A stretch of DNA of 64,000 nt. Source: CAYQQK01 sp964420065. GTDB lineage: Bacteria; Bacillota; Dethiobacteria; DTU022. Within the stretch, counting starts at the first letter, position 1, and each line of letters opens with the position of its first letter. Below, piece after piece: positions 24,446-32,723 of the stretch. The notes under the pieces are model-generated. The model was given only the letters and a program-made list of their open reading frames with translations. It was not told the origin of the DNA and did not search any database. The stretch covers positions 1 to 64,000 of the forward strand of contig CAYQQK010000002.1 of assembly GCA_964420065.1 (NCBI GenBank). The letters are read 5' to 3'. A program made the translations under genes and the position numbers.

Positions 24446-25495
24446 ATGATCAAGGATCGGGAGCTGCGGATCGCCCTTAAACTGGTTTTAACCACCGCGT
24501 TCGTCTTCGTGACGGGTTTGGTTCTGTGGAAACTGGCCCCCATTTTGACGCTGATGACCATCGCCCTGCTCCTGGTTTACTGTATCGCACCCCTGGTTAA
24601 CTTCCTCACTGTCAGAAAAATTAAACCCCTCTGGGCCGCGCTGATCACCGCCACATTGATCCTTTTTGCCCTGGTAGCTTTTTTTTACTTGCTCATCCCG
24701 AGGCTGGTGCTGGAATTGCGCGCCCTGACTTCTTTTATCAATGTTGAATTTTTCAACGAGGTTGCGGCACGAATCGAGCATTTACGCGAACTGGACCAGC
24801 GTTTCAACCTGCAAATAGCCCAGTACATGTCGGAGCAGATCATCCTCTTGATCAGGCAATTACCGGCCCAGATTCAACAGATTTTACGCAACCTGACCAG
24901 TTTTTCGATGATGCTGGTATCGCAGCTCTGGATCGTTTTGGGCCTGGTTTTTCTCGTATTTTATCTGGTCCAGGACCTGGAAAAGGCCAAAACAAACTTG
25001 ACCCGACTTTTTCCCCAAATCTATCACCAGAAAGTGACGCATGTGATCAGCATTGTCGATCAGAAGGTTGGAGCCTACATTCGAGGCACTTTGATGAAAT
25101 GTTTCATGGTCGGTTTACTGACCGGTCTGGGCCTTTCCATCTGCGGCATGCCCTTTTCCCTGATGTTGGGGATCCTGGCCGGCCTGCTGAATATAGTCCT
25201 TTATATTGGTCCGATCATGGCCGCCTTGCCGGCGCTGCTCTGGAGTCTTCTTCCCGGAATGCCAAACTTTTTCCTTATCCTGGGGGTTTACCTGTTTGTC
25301 CAGGCCCTGGACGCCTTCGTTTTTACCCCGGTTTTCCTGGGTAAAGCGGTCGATCTGAGCCCTCTGACGGTAGTGGTAGTAATCCTTATCGGCGGTCGGC
25401 TCCTGGGTGTGCTGGGGATCATCATCGCCATTCCGCTCGCGGCAGTCCTGAAAGTACTACTGGTGCACTACTATCTGGAAAGACGTTTAAATTAA
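24446..25495 (+). CDS. AI-2E family transporter (PerM/YtvI type)
   Basis: A 349-residue membrane protein of the AI-2E/UPF0118 family. Hydrophobic helices lie near the N-terminus (about 11-30, 33-51, 59-83), in the middle and in a C-terminal cluster. The family motifs PFSLMLGILAGLLNIVLYIGPI and IGGRLLGVLGIIIAIPLAAVL are clear. Substrates vary between members (autoinducer-2, Na+/H+ exchange and others), so none is assigned. The ATG at 24446 has only a weak ribosome site. It overlaps the convergent trmL gene by 9 bp. Confidence 0.85.
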   Translation: MIKDRELRIALKLVLTTAFVFVTGLVLWKLAPILTLMTIALLLVYCIAPLVNFLTVRKIKPLWAALITATLILFALVAFFYLLIPRLVLELRALTSFINVEFFNEVAARIEHLRELDQRFNLQIAQYMSEQIILLIRQLPAQIQQILRNLTSFSMMLVSQLWIVLGLVFLVFYLVQDLEKAKTNLTRLFPQIYHQKVTHVISIVDQKVGAYIRGTLMKCFMVGLLTGLGLSICGMPFSLMLGILAGLLNIVLYIGPIMAALPALLWSLLPGMPNFFLILGVYLFVQALDAFVFTPVFLGKAVDLSPLTVVVVILIGGRLLGVLGIIIAIPLAAVLKVLLVHYYLERRLN

Positions 25496-25948
25496 CCCCG
25501 GGAATCCCTGCTGGCGTAAGGCTTCGTACAGGACAATCGCGGCGGCATTGGAAAGATTGAGGGAACGCGGCCGGGACGGATGAAGGGGGATGCGCGCAAC
25601 CGGTTCGCCGGGAACAACCAGGCCCGGCGGCAAACCACGGGTTTCACTGCCGAAAACCAGATAATCTCCGGACCGGTAGTTCAAATCGGTATAACAGACT
25701 CTGCTAGCGGTTGAAAAAAAGATGAAACGCCCCTCCGGAAAACGTTGTCTCAGTGCGGCAAAGTGGGGATAGACGGCCAGCTTCAGATCGGACCAGTAGT
25801 CCAACCCCGCTCGGCGAACCTCTCTTTGTTCCAAGGAAAAACCAAGCGGTTCGACCAGGTGTAGAGTTGTCCCGGTCAGGACGCAGGTGCGCGCAATATT
25901 ACCCGTATTTTGGGGGATTTCCGGTTCGACCAAAACCAGGTGCACCAT
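25487..25948 (-). CDS. trmL: tRNA (cytidine/uridine-2'-O)-methyltransferase TrmL
   Basis: A 153-residue SPOUT methyltransferase that 2'-O-methylates the wobble base 34 of some leucine tRNAs. Motifs: LVEPEIPQNTGNIARTC at the N-terminus, LVFGSETRGLPP in the middle and IPLHPSRPRSLNLSNAAAIVLYE at the knotted SAM site. Length is normal. The ATG at 25948 is placed 6 nt after GAGAGG; the one at 25954 abuts the site and is less likely. Confidence 0.93.
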   Translation of the reverse strand: MVHLVLVEPEIPQNTGNIARTCVLTGTTLHLVEPLGFSLEQREVRRAGLDYWSDLKLAVYPHFAALRQRFPEGRFIFFSTASRVCYTDLNYRSGDYLVFGSETRGLPPGLVVPGEPVARIPLHPSRPRSLNLSNAAAIVLYEALRQQGFPGLI

Positions 25949-25998
25949 GCCCATCCTCTCTTTCCCGGCGCGACGGTGGCGCGGGGCTATTGCAGTGA

Positions 25999-26805
25999 CT
26001 ATTCAAACCGGCTCGACTTTTTTGCGACGAAAGTTAGCTTGGGCTCTTCACCCCGGGCCGGCTCAAGGGAAAAACTGGGGTGACAGGCCTGTACCGAAAA
26101 GCCCGTTTCCACCAATAGCTTTTTCACTAGCGCCGGCTCGTAGTCCCGTTCGAAATGGCGTTCGCAAAAACGACGGTACAACCCATCTTCCCCGCGCACA
26201 AAAGCGATCGCCACCGCTTCCCAAAGGCCCCTCTCGTGACGGTAGCAGATTTCCCATAAAAGTGTAAATTCATCTTCCTCCGCCCAGGAAGCACCGTCAC
26301 CCCCGGCAGCTTGTTTTCCCGGGCGGCAGAGATCAAAAATAAACATCCCCCCGGGGGCAAGAAAGAAAGCCGTTTCCCGAAAAGCCGCAGCCAGGTCACT
26401 CTCCTCCAGAAGATAGTTCAGGCCGTCCTGAAAGAGAAGGGCCAGGTCAAAACAATGTGGCAAGTTCAGGTTCCGCAAGTCACGCCGGTAAAATCTTGCA
26501 GTCACATTCCGGGCCCGGGCTTTATTCCGGGCTCGCTGCAGCATCGCTGCGGAGCGGTCAACTCCGACGGCATGATATCCCCGCCCGGCAAAAGGAAGTG
26601 TGGATGAACCGGTCCCGCAGGCCAGGTCAACCAGGCTGAGCGGTCTGGAACCATAACGTGCGATCAGGGTTTCAACGTAATCGGCCCAGGCTTCATAATC
26701 AACCCCTTGCATAAGGGTGTCATAAATTGCCGCAAGGCCGGAATAGGGATCAGCACCGGACGCAGCCTCCTCCGGACTGTTTTTCCGGTCCGTCTTCCCC
26801 GTCAT
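25999..26805 (-). CDS. Class I SAM-dependent methyltransferase
   Basis: A 268-residue small-molecule-type methyltransferase. YSGLAAIYDTLMQGVDY leads into SAM motif I (LVDLACGTGSSTLPFAGRGYHAVGVD), and later helices and strands fit the Rossmann fold (FDLALLFQDGLNYL, FLAPGGMFIFDL). The substrate is unknown. The start ATG at 26805 lies inside the 3' end of the Lon-like gene (56-bp overlap), so the two are probably co-transcribed. No closer start would leave the motif I region intact. Confidence 0.8.
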   Translation of the reverse strand: MTGKTDRKNSPEEAASGADPYSGLAAIYDTLMQGVDYEAWADYVETLIARYGSRPLSLVDLACGTGSSTLPFAGRGYHAVGVDRSAAMLQRARNKARARNVTARFYRRDLRNLNLPHCFDLALLFQDGLNYLLEESDLAAAFRETAFFLAPGGMFIFDLCRPGKQAAGGDGASWAEEDEFTLLWEICYRHERGLWEAVAIAFVRGEDGLYRRFCERHFERDYEPALVKKLLVETGFSVQACHPSFSLEPARGEEPKLTFVAKKSSRFE

Positions 26806-29203
26806 CTTTTGTCCCGGCCCCTTCCTTTTTCAGTATTTCGTTCATCTTCCGGAGCTGCTGCAGGACACACTCGTTGAACGATCCAGATTCGAAGCCACCC
26901 TCGGGGAGCGATTTTCCAGCGTGTTTTCCGGTCAGCAGTTCAAGCCCTTCATCAACCGTGTTGATGCAGTAAATATGAAAACGTCCCTGCCGGACTGCTT
27001 CTACCACCGTTTCATCCAGCATCAGGTTACGTCGGTTCCGTGACGGGATCAATACTCCCTGATCGCCACTCAGGCCGATAACCCGGCAAGCTGCAAAATA
27101 CCCCTCAATTTTATGGTTTACCCCGCCGATAGGCTGAATCTCCCCTTTTTGATTGACCGAACCGGTCACCGCCAGGCCCTGTTTCAAAGGAATTCCGGCG
27201 ATGGCGGAAAGAAGAACAAACAGTTCCGCCGCTGAAGCACTGTCTCCCTCCACCCCGCTGTACGACTGTTCGAAACAGAGACTGGCCGAAAGGTTGAGCG
27301 GAACCCGGCTGCCGAAGCGGTTGCCCAGGAATCCGCTCAAGACAAGGATCCCCTTGTCATGGAGGCGCCCGCTGAGCCGGCTTTCGCGTTCAATATTTAC
27401 AATCCCCTTGCGGCCCAGTGCTACCGCGGCTGTAATCCGTGAAGGACGCCCGAATTGGTAATCACCGAGATCAATCACGGAGAGAGCGTTTATTTGCCCG
27501 ACTTTCTTGCCGGTTACCTCCAGGAGCACCTGCCCCTCGGCCATCGCCTCGAGTAATTTTTCTTCATACTTGTTCGAACGATTGATTTTCTCCTGTTCCG
27601 CTTTTTGCACATGAGCGGCGGTTACAGTATCCTCACCTTCAACTCCCGCCCAGGCGTCGGCCTCATAGAGCAACTCCACAATTTCATTAAAACGTGTGCT
27701 TAATTTTTCCTGATGCTCGGCCAGGCGGCAGCTATATTCCACTACCCGGACCAAAGCCGTCCGATCAAAATGCCGCAATCCCTGCCGGCGGCAATGAGTC
27801 GAAGTAAACGCCGCCATCTTGTTAATGTTTTCCGGGGTGCGCTCCATCTCAACATCGAAATCAGCTTTGATCTTGAATAGTTTACGAAAATCCTCGTCAT
27901 GCTGGTAAAGGAGCTGGTAAAGATAAGAATTACCGATCATGATCACATTCAGATTGAGCGGGATCGGCTCGGGACGCAGCGTTGACATGGTAACCAGCCC
28001 ATAATGCTCGGCCATGTTTTCGATCCGGATCTCCCCGGTTTTCAAAGCCCGTTTCAGGACTTCCCAGGACTGCGTACTGCCCAGTACATCCCGGGCCTGG
28101 AGAAGGAGATAGCCGCCGTTGGCCCGGTGAAAGGCCCCGTCCTTGATCATGGTAAATTCGGTCACTACCATCCCCAAACGATTCTCATATTCAACCCGTC
28201 CCAGAAGGTTGTAATAGGAAGGGTTGGTTTCATAAACCACCGGTGCGCCCGCAGTCTCACGGTGATCGACAACCAGGTTTACTTTGTAACGCAGTTCACG
28301 TTGTTCATAACCCGGACGGCGTAAAAAAGATAAAGGTTGGGGCGTTTCTTCTTCATCGCTACGAAAATCACCCAGGTTGGAAAGGATGTCTTTTTTCACA
28401 GCCTGTAGATATTGCAAGACCTTGGTGTTATCTGAATATTTTTCCATGATCTCCTGGAAAAGATGTCCGCTGGACATAAGACCAACCCGTTGATCAAGCT
28501 GCTTAAATTTTTCCTTTAGCCCCCGTTCCGCCTTCTGGATCCGTCGCATGATCTCCAGGGCTTTCAGCTGCAGATCAGCCGACTTTTTTTCAAGCTCATC
28601 TTTCAGCGGCTGTTCTAATTTCGCATATTCCTCTTCGTTGATTGGTTCATCGTCCACCAGAGGCACGGTCACAAAACCGGAACTGGTCCGGCGCAGGGAA
28701 AAACCCTGATCCAGAGCGGCCTGGTTCAGTTCGTCAAGAATAGCGGATCGGCTTTCCTGAAATTCCTTGACATAGATTCCTTTTTGACGTTCATAGTCCT
28801 CACTGTCAAAAGCCTTGGGAATAATCTCTTTAAGATCTTCCACCAGCACCTCCATATCGCGCACAAATACCGCGCCCTTGCCGGCCGGAAGATCGAGGGC
28901 GATCGGTTCACTTGGATTTTCAAAATTGAAAACATAACACCAGTCAGAGGGGACCGGTTCAAGGGGAGCTATTTTTTTTATAATTGACCGAGCATAGCTG
29001 GCCCGGCCGGTCCCGGTCAAACCGGTGATAAAAATATTGTAGCCTGATTGCTTGATCATTAAACCGAACTCCGTAGCTCGAACGGCACGTTCCTGCCCCA
29101 GGAATTCATCCAGGGGCGACACCTCCGCCGTGGTTGTAAAATGCATTGTCTCGGGATCGCAAGTATAGCGCAACTCTTCCGGTTTAAGTTCCTTCAAAGA
29201 CAA
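26750..29203 (-). CDS. Lon-like ATP-dependent protease (S16 family)
   Basis: An 817-residue protein of the COG1067 Lon-like group. The P-loop reads GLTGTGRAS, with Arg in place of the usual Lys, as I recall for this family. The middle holds a long helical insertion. The C-terminal S16 protease domain has the catalytic Ser in VEGDSASAAELF and the Lys in NHKIEGYFAACR, with GSVNQKGEIQPIGGV between them. It would degrade unfolded or specific proteins in the cytoplasm. The start is a TTG at 29203, eight bases after GGAG. It overlaps the methyltransferase gene downstream. Confidence 0.88.
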   Translation of the reverse strand: MSLKELKPEELRYTCDPETMHFTTTAEVSPLDEFLGQERAVRATEFGLMIKQSGYNIFITGLTGTGRASYARSIIKKIAPLEPVPSDWCYVFNFENPSEPIALDLPAGKGAVFVRDMEVLVEDLKEIIPKAFDSEDYERQKGIYVKEFQESRSAILDELNQAALDQGFSLRRTSSGFVTVPLVDDEPINEEEYAKLEQPLKDELEKKSADLQLKALEIMRRIQKAERGLKEKFKQLDQRVGLMSSGHLFQEIMEKYSDNTKVLQYLQAVKKDILSNLGDFRSDEEETPQPLSFLRRPGYEQRELRYKVNLVVDHRETAGAPVVYETNPSYYNLLGRVEYENRLGMVVTEFTMIKDGAFHRANGGYLLLQARDVLGSTQSWEVLKRALKTGEIRIENMAEHYGLVTMSTLRPEPIPLNLNVIMIGNSYLYQLLYQHDEDFRKLFKIKADFDVEMERTPENINKMAAFTSTHCRRQGLRHFDRTALVRVVEYSCRLAEHQEKLSTRFNEIVELLYEADAWAGVEGEDTVTAAHVQKAEQEKINRSNKYEEKLLEAMAEGQVLLEVTGKKVGQINALSVIDLGDYQFGRPSRITAAVALGRKGIVNIERESRLSGRLHDKGILVLSGFLGNRFGSRVPLNLSASLCFEQSYSGVEGDSASAAELFVLLSAIAGIPLKQGLAVTGSVNQKGEIQPIGGVNHKIEGYFAACRVIGLSGDQGVLIPSRNRRNLMLDETVVEAVRQGRFHIYCINTVDEGLELLTGKHAGKSLPEGGFESGSFNECVLQQLRKMNEILKKEGAGTKDDGEDGPEKQSGGGCVRC

Positions 29204-29238
29204 TATCCCCTCTCCTTTCTTTTTGATCCGGGTTTAGA

Positions 29239-29892
29239 TCAGGCTTTTTGTCCGTGGGAACAGAGATGGAGCAAAAAACAGTCGCCGCAAAGGGGATGGC
29301 GGGCCTTGCAAAAAGCCCGGCCATGGGCGATAAGGCGGTGGTGCAACGGAGCCCATTCTTCAGGCGGCAAATTTTCGGTTAAATCCTTTTCAATTTCTTT
29401 CACCCGCTTACCGGCAGCCAGCCCGATCCGCCGCGAAACCCGGAAAACGTGAGTGTCTACAGCCAATGCCGGTATGCCATGGGCACTGCTTAAAACCACA
29501 TTCGCCGTTTTTCGTCCGACTCCGGGCAGGGCCAGCAGCTCGTCCCGGGTTTTTGGCACGGAACCGTTGTGACGCTCAAGCAAGAGACGGCTTAACTGCA
29601 CCAGATGACGACTTTTCTGGCGGAAAAGTCCGCATTCCTGCAATAACGGTTCCAATTCTTCCGGTTTCATCTCGGACAAAGCCTGCGGTGTGCCGGCGCG
29701 GGCAAACAACATTGCCGTAACCCGATTCACCTGCGTATCGGTTGTCCGGGCAGAAAGAAGTGTAGCAACGAGAAGCTGGAACGGATTCTGGTAATGCAAA
29801 CCGGTTTTCGCCACGGGATAATGTTTTTCCAGCAGAAAAAGAATCTGTTGCAGGCGATCCGGACCTTCGTTTCCGGCATTTGAGCTAACCAT
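29239..29892 (-). CDS. nth: Endonuclease III
   Basis: A 217-residue base-excision repair glycosylase/AP lyase for oxidised pyrimidines. The helix-hairpin-helix LLALPGVGRKTANVVLSSA contains the catalytic Lys, and LAVDTHVFRVSRR supplies the Asp. The C-terminal iron-sulfur loop follows C-x6-C-x2-C-x5-C exactly (C-KARHPL-C-GD-C-FLLHL-C). Length is normal. It sits between the Lon-like gene and the hairpin repeat at 29934-29988. Confidence 0.95.
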   Translation of the reverse strand: MVSSNAGNEGPDRLQQILFLLEKHYPVAKTGLHYQNPFQLLVATLLSARTTDTQVNRVTAMLFARAGTPQALSEMKPEELEPLLQECGLFRQKSRHLVQLSRLLLERHNGSVPKTRDELLALPGVGRKTANVVLSSAHGIPALAVDTHVFRVSRRIGLAAGKRVKEIEKDLTENLPPEEWAPLHHRLIAHGRAFCKARHPLCGDCFLLHLCSHGQKA

Positions 29893-29933
29893 AACTTAAT
29901 TATAGACCAACAATTGAAAACGGTAAACCAATG

Positions 29934-29988
29934 CAGACGGGGGGACATTTCTGCTATCTGAAAGACAGCAGAAATGTCCCCCCGTCTG
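29934..29988. repeat. Near-perfect 55-nt hairpin, REP/MITE-like
   Basis: The arms 29934-29955 and 29967-29988 are perfectly complementary over 22 bp and contain a G6 run matched by a C6 run. Inside, one mismatched pair is followed by TCT/AGA around a GAA loop, so the whole unit folds as one long stem. There is no T tract, so it is not a standard terminator. Long GGGGACATTTC-type hairpins recur as REP-like elements in many clostridial genomes; that comparison is from memory. It lies between nth and the small gene at 29998. Confidence 0.7.
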
Positions 29989-29997
29989 TACATCTGC

Positions 29998-30171
29998 CTA
30001 ATGGACCGGGGTGTTTTCGATCGTAATCAGACCTGCCTGGTGTAGCGCCAGGAGAACATCCATCAGATCAACCCTTTTTTCTGGAGGCAACTTGGAGATA
30101 AAAGCATTCAGTTCATTTTTTTCGACATGGCTGGTTACCCGGATGCCGCCGATTTCAAAAGGATTATTCAC
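29998..30171 (-). CDS. Small conserved-looking hypothetical protein
   Basis: A 57-residue protein beginning MNNPFEIGG from a GTG at 30171, 7 nt after GGAGG. It contains an even mix of helix-forming residues (VEKNELNAFISKLPPEKRVDL, then MDVLLALHQAGLITIE) and looks like a compact folded domain. I recognise no family. A longer frame reaching 30357 has no ribosome site and runs through hairpins, so I reject it. The gene ends 10 bp from the 55-nt hairpin repeat. Confidence 0.5.
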   Translation of the reverse strand: MNNPFEIGGIRVTSHVEKNELNAFISKLPPEKRVDLMDVLLALHQAGLITIENTPVH

Positions 30172-30275
30172 CGTCACACCTCCAGGAAAGGTTTTACCCG
30201 TAGTTTTCCCATTCCCAAAAAGAATACCACGTTTGTGCTCCGGCAGCGGTGACGATCGTTTTGCATGGAAACGGC

Positions 30276-30298
30276 GGGGCGGATTTAAAACCCGCCCC
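30276..30298. terminator. GC-rich hairpin in the gap after the flavoprotein gene
   Basis: GGGGCGG (30276-30282) pairs with CCGCCCC (30292-30298) around a 9-nt loop, between the fumarate reductase-like gene and the small gene. The T run is short. It may be a second, weak terminator or a processed spacer. Confidence 0.3.
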
Positions 30299-30318
30299 TT
30301 TACGACACATTTATAAAT

Positions 30319-30346
30319 TTCCCCCGTCCCTGACGGAGCGGGGGAA
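30319..30346 (-). terminator. Probable terminator of the fumarate operon
   Basis: TTCCCCCG (30319-30326) pairs with CGGGGGAA (30339-30346), 45 bp past the stop of the flavoprotein gene. On the minus strand it is followed by AAATTTATAAATG, an AT-rich but imperfect tail. It is the best candidate for the end of the transcript. Confidence 0.4.
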
Positions 30347-30390
30347 TGATCGCGCACACCAGGCCATCACCGGTTCAACCGGTCAAGGTC

Positions 30391-31992
30391 CTAGCGGTGT
30401 GAATAGCGCGGCAGCAACATCGGTGAAACGCGGTCATCTTTGATCCCGATTTCTTTCAGCTCGGCATCGTAACGACGAGCATGCTCATAGGTCAGCTTTT
30501 CCGCCGCTTTGACCTCTTTTACCCTCGCCGCTGCGGCGATACCGGCCCGCCGTCCGAAAACGGTAATGTCAAGCAACGAGTTGCCCATGAGCCGGTTCCG
30601 GCCGTGGATTCCCCCTGCCAGTTCCCCGGCGGCATAAAGGTTCTCCACTGTAGTGGCGCCGTTTTCATCTATGTTCAGCCCGCCGTTCTGATAGTGCAGG
30701 GTCGGGTAGATCAGCATCGGCTGCTTGCGGATATCGACCTCGAAACGAGCAAATTGTCGCAACATGGCCGGCAGCTGTTTTTCAATCGTTCCTTCGCCAT
30801 GGATCAATTCGATGATCGGGGAATCAAGCCATACCGCAGGTACTCCCGTCGGCAGCGGCACGCCCAATTTCCGTTCCTGGCATTCCCGAATAATCGCCGA
30901 AGACTCGACATCGCGGGTTTCCAGGTGGTAAACGAACATTTCACCTTTAACATTCAGGGGCTGCGCGCCGAGACCACGTACCTTTTCCGTAACCAACAAT
31001 CCTAAAAGCTGAGGCGGATAGGTGCCCCCGGTGGGATGGTACTGCACCGAATCGGCATAAATGGTTTCCGCGCCGGCCCGGTAACCAAGGATCAACCCGT
31101 CGGCGGTAGCACCGTAGTGGTTTGTCGTCGGAAAGTTTTGGTAGTGTAAACGGCCTGCTCCGCCTGTAGCCAGGATCACCGTTTTGGCCCGTACGACCAG
31201 GAGTTGATCCGTTTCCAGGTTTACCAACACCGCGCCGGCGGCGCGTCCCTGATCGTCCAGAAGCAATTCCACCACCGGTGCGAATTCGATGACCTCGATC
31301 TTGCGGTTATAGCATTCATCCCGCAAGGTACGCATGATTTCCGCCCCGGAATAGTCGCGCGCGGCGTGCATCCGTTTCCGGCAGGTGCCCCCGCCGTGAA
31401 TGGTGATCATCGTGCCGTCGGGTTCCTTGTCAAACATACAGCCCATATCTTCCAGCCACTTGATCACCAAAGGCGCATCCCGCACCAGGGCCCTGACCAA
31501 TTCGGGGACGTTAAAGAAACCGCCGCCCCCCATGACATCAAGATAATGTAACGGAGGCGAATCAACGGCCTTATCGGCAGCCTGGATCCCGCCCTGGGCC
31601 ATCATGGTGTTGGCATCGCCAAAGCGGAGCTTGGTCGCGATTAACACCGAAGCTCCCCCTTCGTGAGCCATCAGCGCGGCGGAGGCGCCGGCGCCGCCGC
31701 CCCCGACGATCAATACATCCACATCATAATCATATTTCGTCAAGTCCAGATCGATATCTTTCAAGCGACTGTACGACTCGAACACATCGGCCAACTCCAG
31801 GGGCATGCGAATGCCCTTCTGCACTCCCACATTGATCTCGCGAAAACCTGCCTCAATAAAGTCCGGGTGGAACTGACGCAGGACCTCCTGCCTTTCCTCG
31901 GGGGTCATCCGGGGGTGATCTTTCCCGACCCGGGAGGGCCTGGTCTTTTCCACTATCTTTACCAGTTCAGCCAACTGTCCGCTATACGGCAC
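30391..31992 (-). CDS. Fumarate reductase-like flavoprotein subunit
   Basis: A 533-residue FAD protein of the succinate dehydrogenase/fumarate reductase family. The FAD fold is VDVLIVGGGGAGASAALMA (about 91-109). Substrate-site segments HGGGTCRKRMHAARDYSG, YHPTGGTYPP, LHYQNGGLNID and GRNRLMGNSLLD are visible. The usual SHTxxAQGG site, whose His binds FAD covalently, reads ANTMMAQGG (Asn128), so FAD should be bound non-covalently, as in soluble fumarate reductases and aspartate oxidase. About 90 extra residues precede the FAD fold. The GTG at 31992 follows GGAGG. It pairs with the iron-sulfur gene 22 bp upstream; no membrane anchor gene is present. Confidence 0.82.
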   Translation of the reverse strand: MPYSGQLAELVKIVEKTRPSRVGKDHPRMTPEERQEVLRQFHPDFIEAGFREINVGVQKGIRMPLELADVFESYSRLKDIDLDLTKYDYDVDVLIVGGGGAGASAALMAHEGGASVLIATKLRFGDANTMMAQGGIQAADKAVDSPPLHYLDVMGGGGFFNVPELVRALVRDAPLVIKWLEDMGCMFDKEPDGTMITIHGGGTCRKRMHAARDYSGAEIMRTLRDECYNRKIEVIEFAPVVELLLDDQGRAAGAVLVNLETDQLLVVRAKTVILATGGAGRLHYQNFPTTNHYGATADGLILGYRAGAETIYADSVQYHPTGGTYPPQLLGLLVTEKVRGLGAQPLNVKGEMFVYHLETRDVESSAIIRECQERKLGVPLPTGVPAVWLDSPIIELIHGEGTIEKQLPAMLRQFARFEVDIRKQPMLIYPTLHYQNGGLNIDENGATTVENLYAAGELAGGIHGRNRLMGNSLLDITVFGRRAGIAAAARVKEVKAAEKLTYEHARRYDAELKEIGIKDDRVSPMLLPRYSHR

Positions 31993-32014
31993 TTAAGGTT
32001 CCCTCCTCCCCCTA

Positions 32015-32695
32015 CTATTCGATTTCGCGTTTATTGTAAAGTTCTTGCAACTGTTCCTTACTTGAAGCCATCAGTTCCTGCAATTCGGCATCAAAGTTTC
32101 CCGCTTCGATCTCACCGGTCCGTTCCTTTAATTGAGCAAAGGGTTCGGCAATGAAATGGGCATAAAAACGTCGTGCAGTCAGCCCGGCATTGTAATGAAC
32201 AATATGGACCGGACAGCGGGAGACACAAAGACCGCACATGACGCAGTCAAAGGAAAGATCGGCTGCTTTGTCCCACTCGCCGCGTTGAATATGGGCGATG
32301 TACTGCATCACGTCGATATCCTGCGGGCAGACCTTGGTGCAGGAACTACACCCCAGACACCGAAATACCTCGGGGTATAATTGGGCAAAATCGGCGATTG
32401 TAGGGTGAATTTCATCCAGATTGAAGATTGCCTTGCGGCTGGGGAAGAAGGGGATCTGGGCCAGGTACATCCCCTGCTCCACCTTGGTTTGACAGGCGAG
32501 GCCAACTTTCAGTTCGGGATCGCCGGCCAGGCGGTAGACCGTGGCACAAGCGCCACAGAACCCGGCCCGACATCCGCAGCCCCGTTTCAGCTGGTAGCCG
32601 GCGTACTCCATCCCCTCAATGATGGTGAGGGATTCCGGCACCTGGTATTGCTTGCCCATGATGTAAATATCAACCAGGGGAATGGTGTCGCTCAT
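32015..32695 (-). CDS. Fumarate reductase/SDH iron-sulfur subunit
   Basis: A 226-residue electron-transfer subunit. The N-terminal half is a 2Fe-2S ferredoxin fold (GCGCRAGFCGACATVYRLAG, then GLACQ). The C-terminal half has two cluster motifs, CLGCSSCTKVCP and CVMCGLCVSRCP. The layout is that of SdhB/FrdB, with no C-terminal CCG domain as in thiol-dependent enzymes. It would pass electrons to the flavoprotein encoded just downstream. The electron donor is not evident. The ATG at 32695 has AAGGAGG. The next gene upstream is malic enzyme, 28 bp away. Confidence 0.85.
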   Translation of the reverse strand: MSDTIPLVDIYIMGKQYQVPESLTIIEGMEYAGYQLKRGCGCRAGFCGACATVYRLAGDPELKVGLACQTKVEQGMYLAQIPFFPSRKAIFNLDEIHPTIADFAQLYPEVFRCLGCSSCTKVCPQDIDVMQYIAHIQRGEWDKAADLSFDCVMCGLCVSRCPVHIVHYNAGLTARRFYAHFIAEPFAQLKERTGEIEAGNFDAELQELMASSKEQLQELYNKREIE

Positions 32696-32723
32696 CTCGC
32701 TCCTCCTTCGGTCTATGCAGGGT

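Noticed and set aside
29998..30357. 119-aa version of the small protein
   Set aside because: The first 60 residues run through two hairpins and have no ribosome site; the GTG at 30171 has GGAGG at the right distance.
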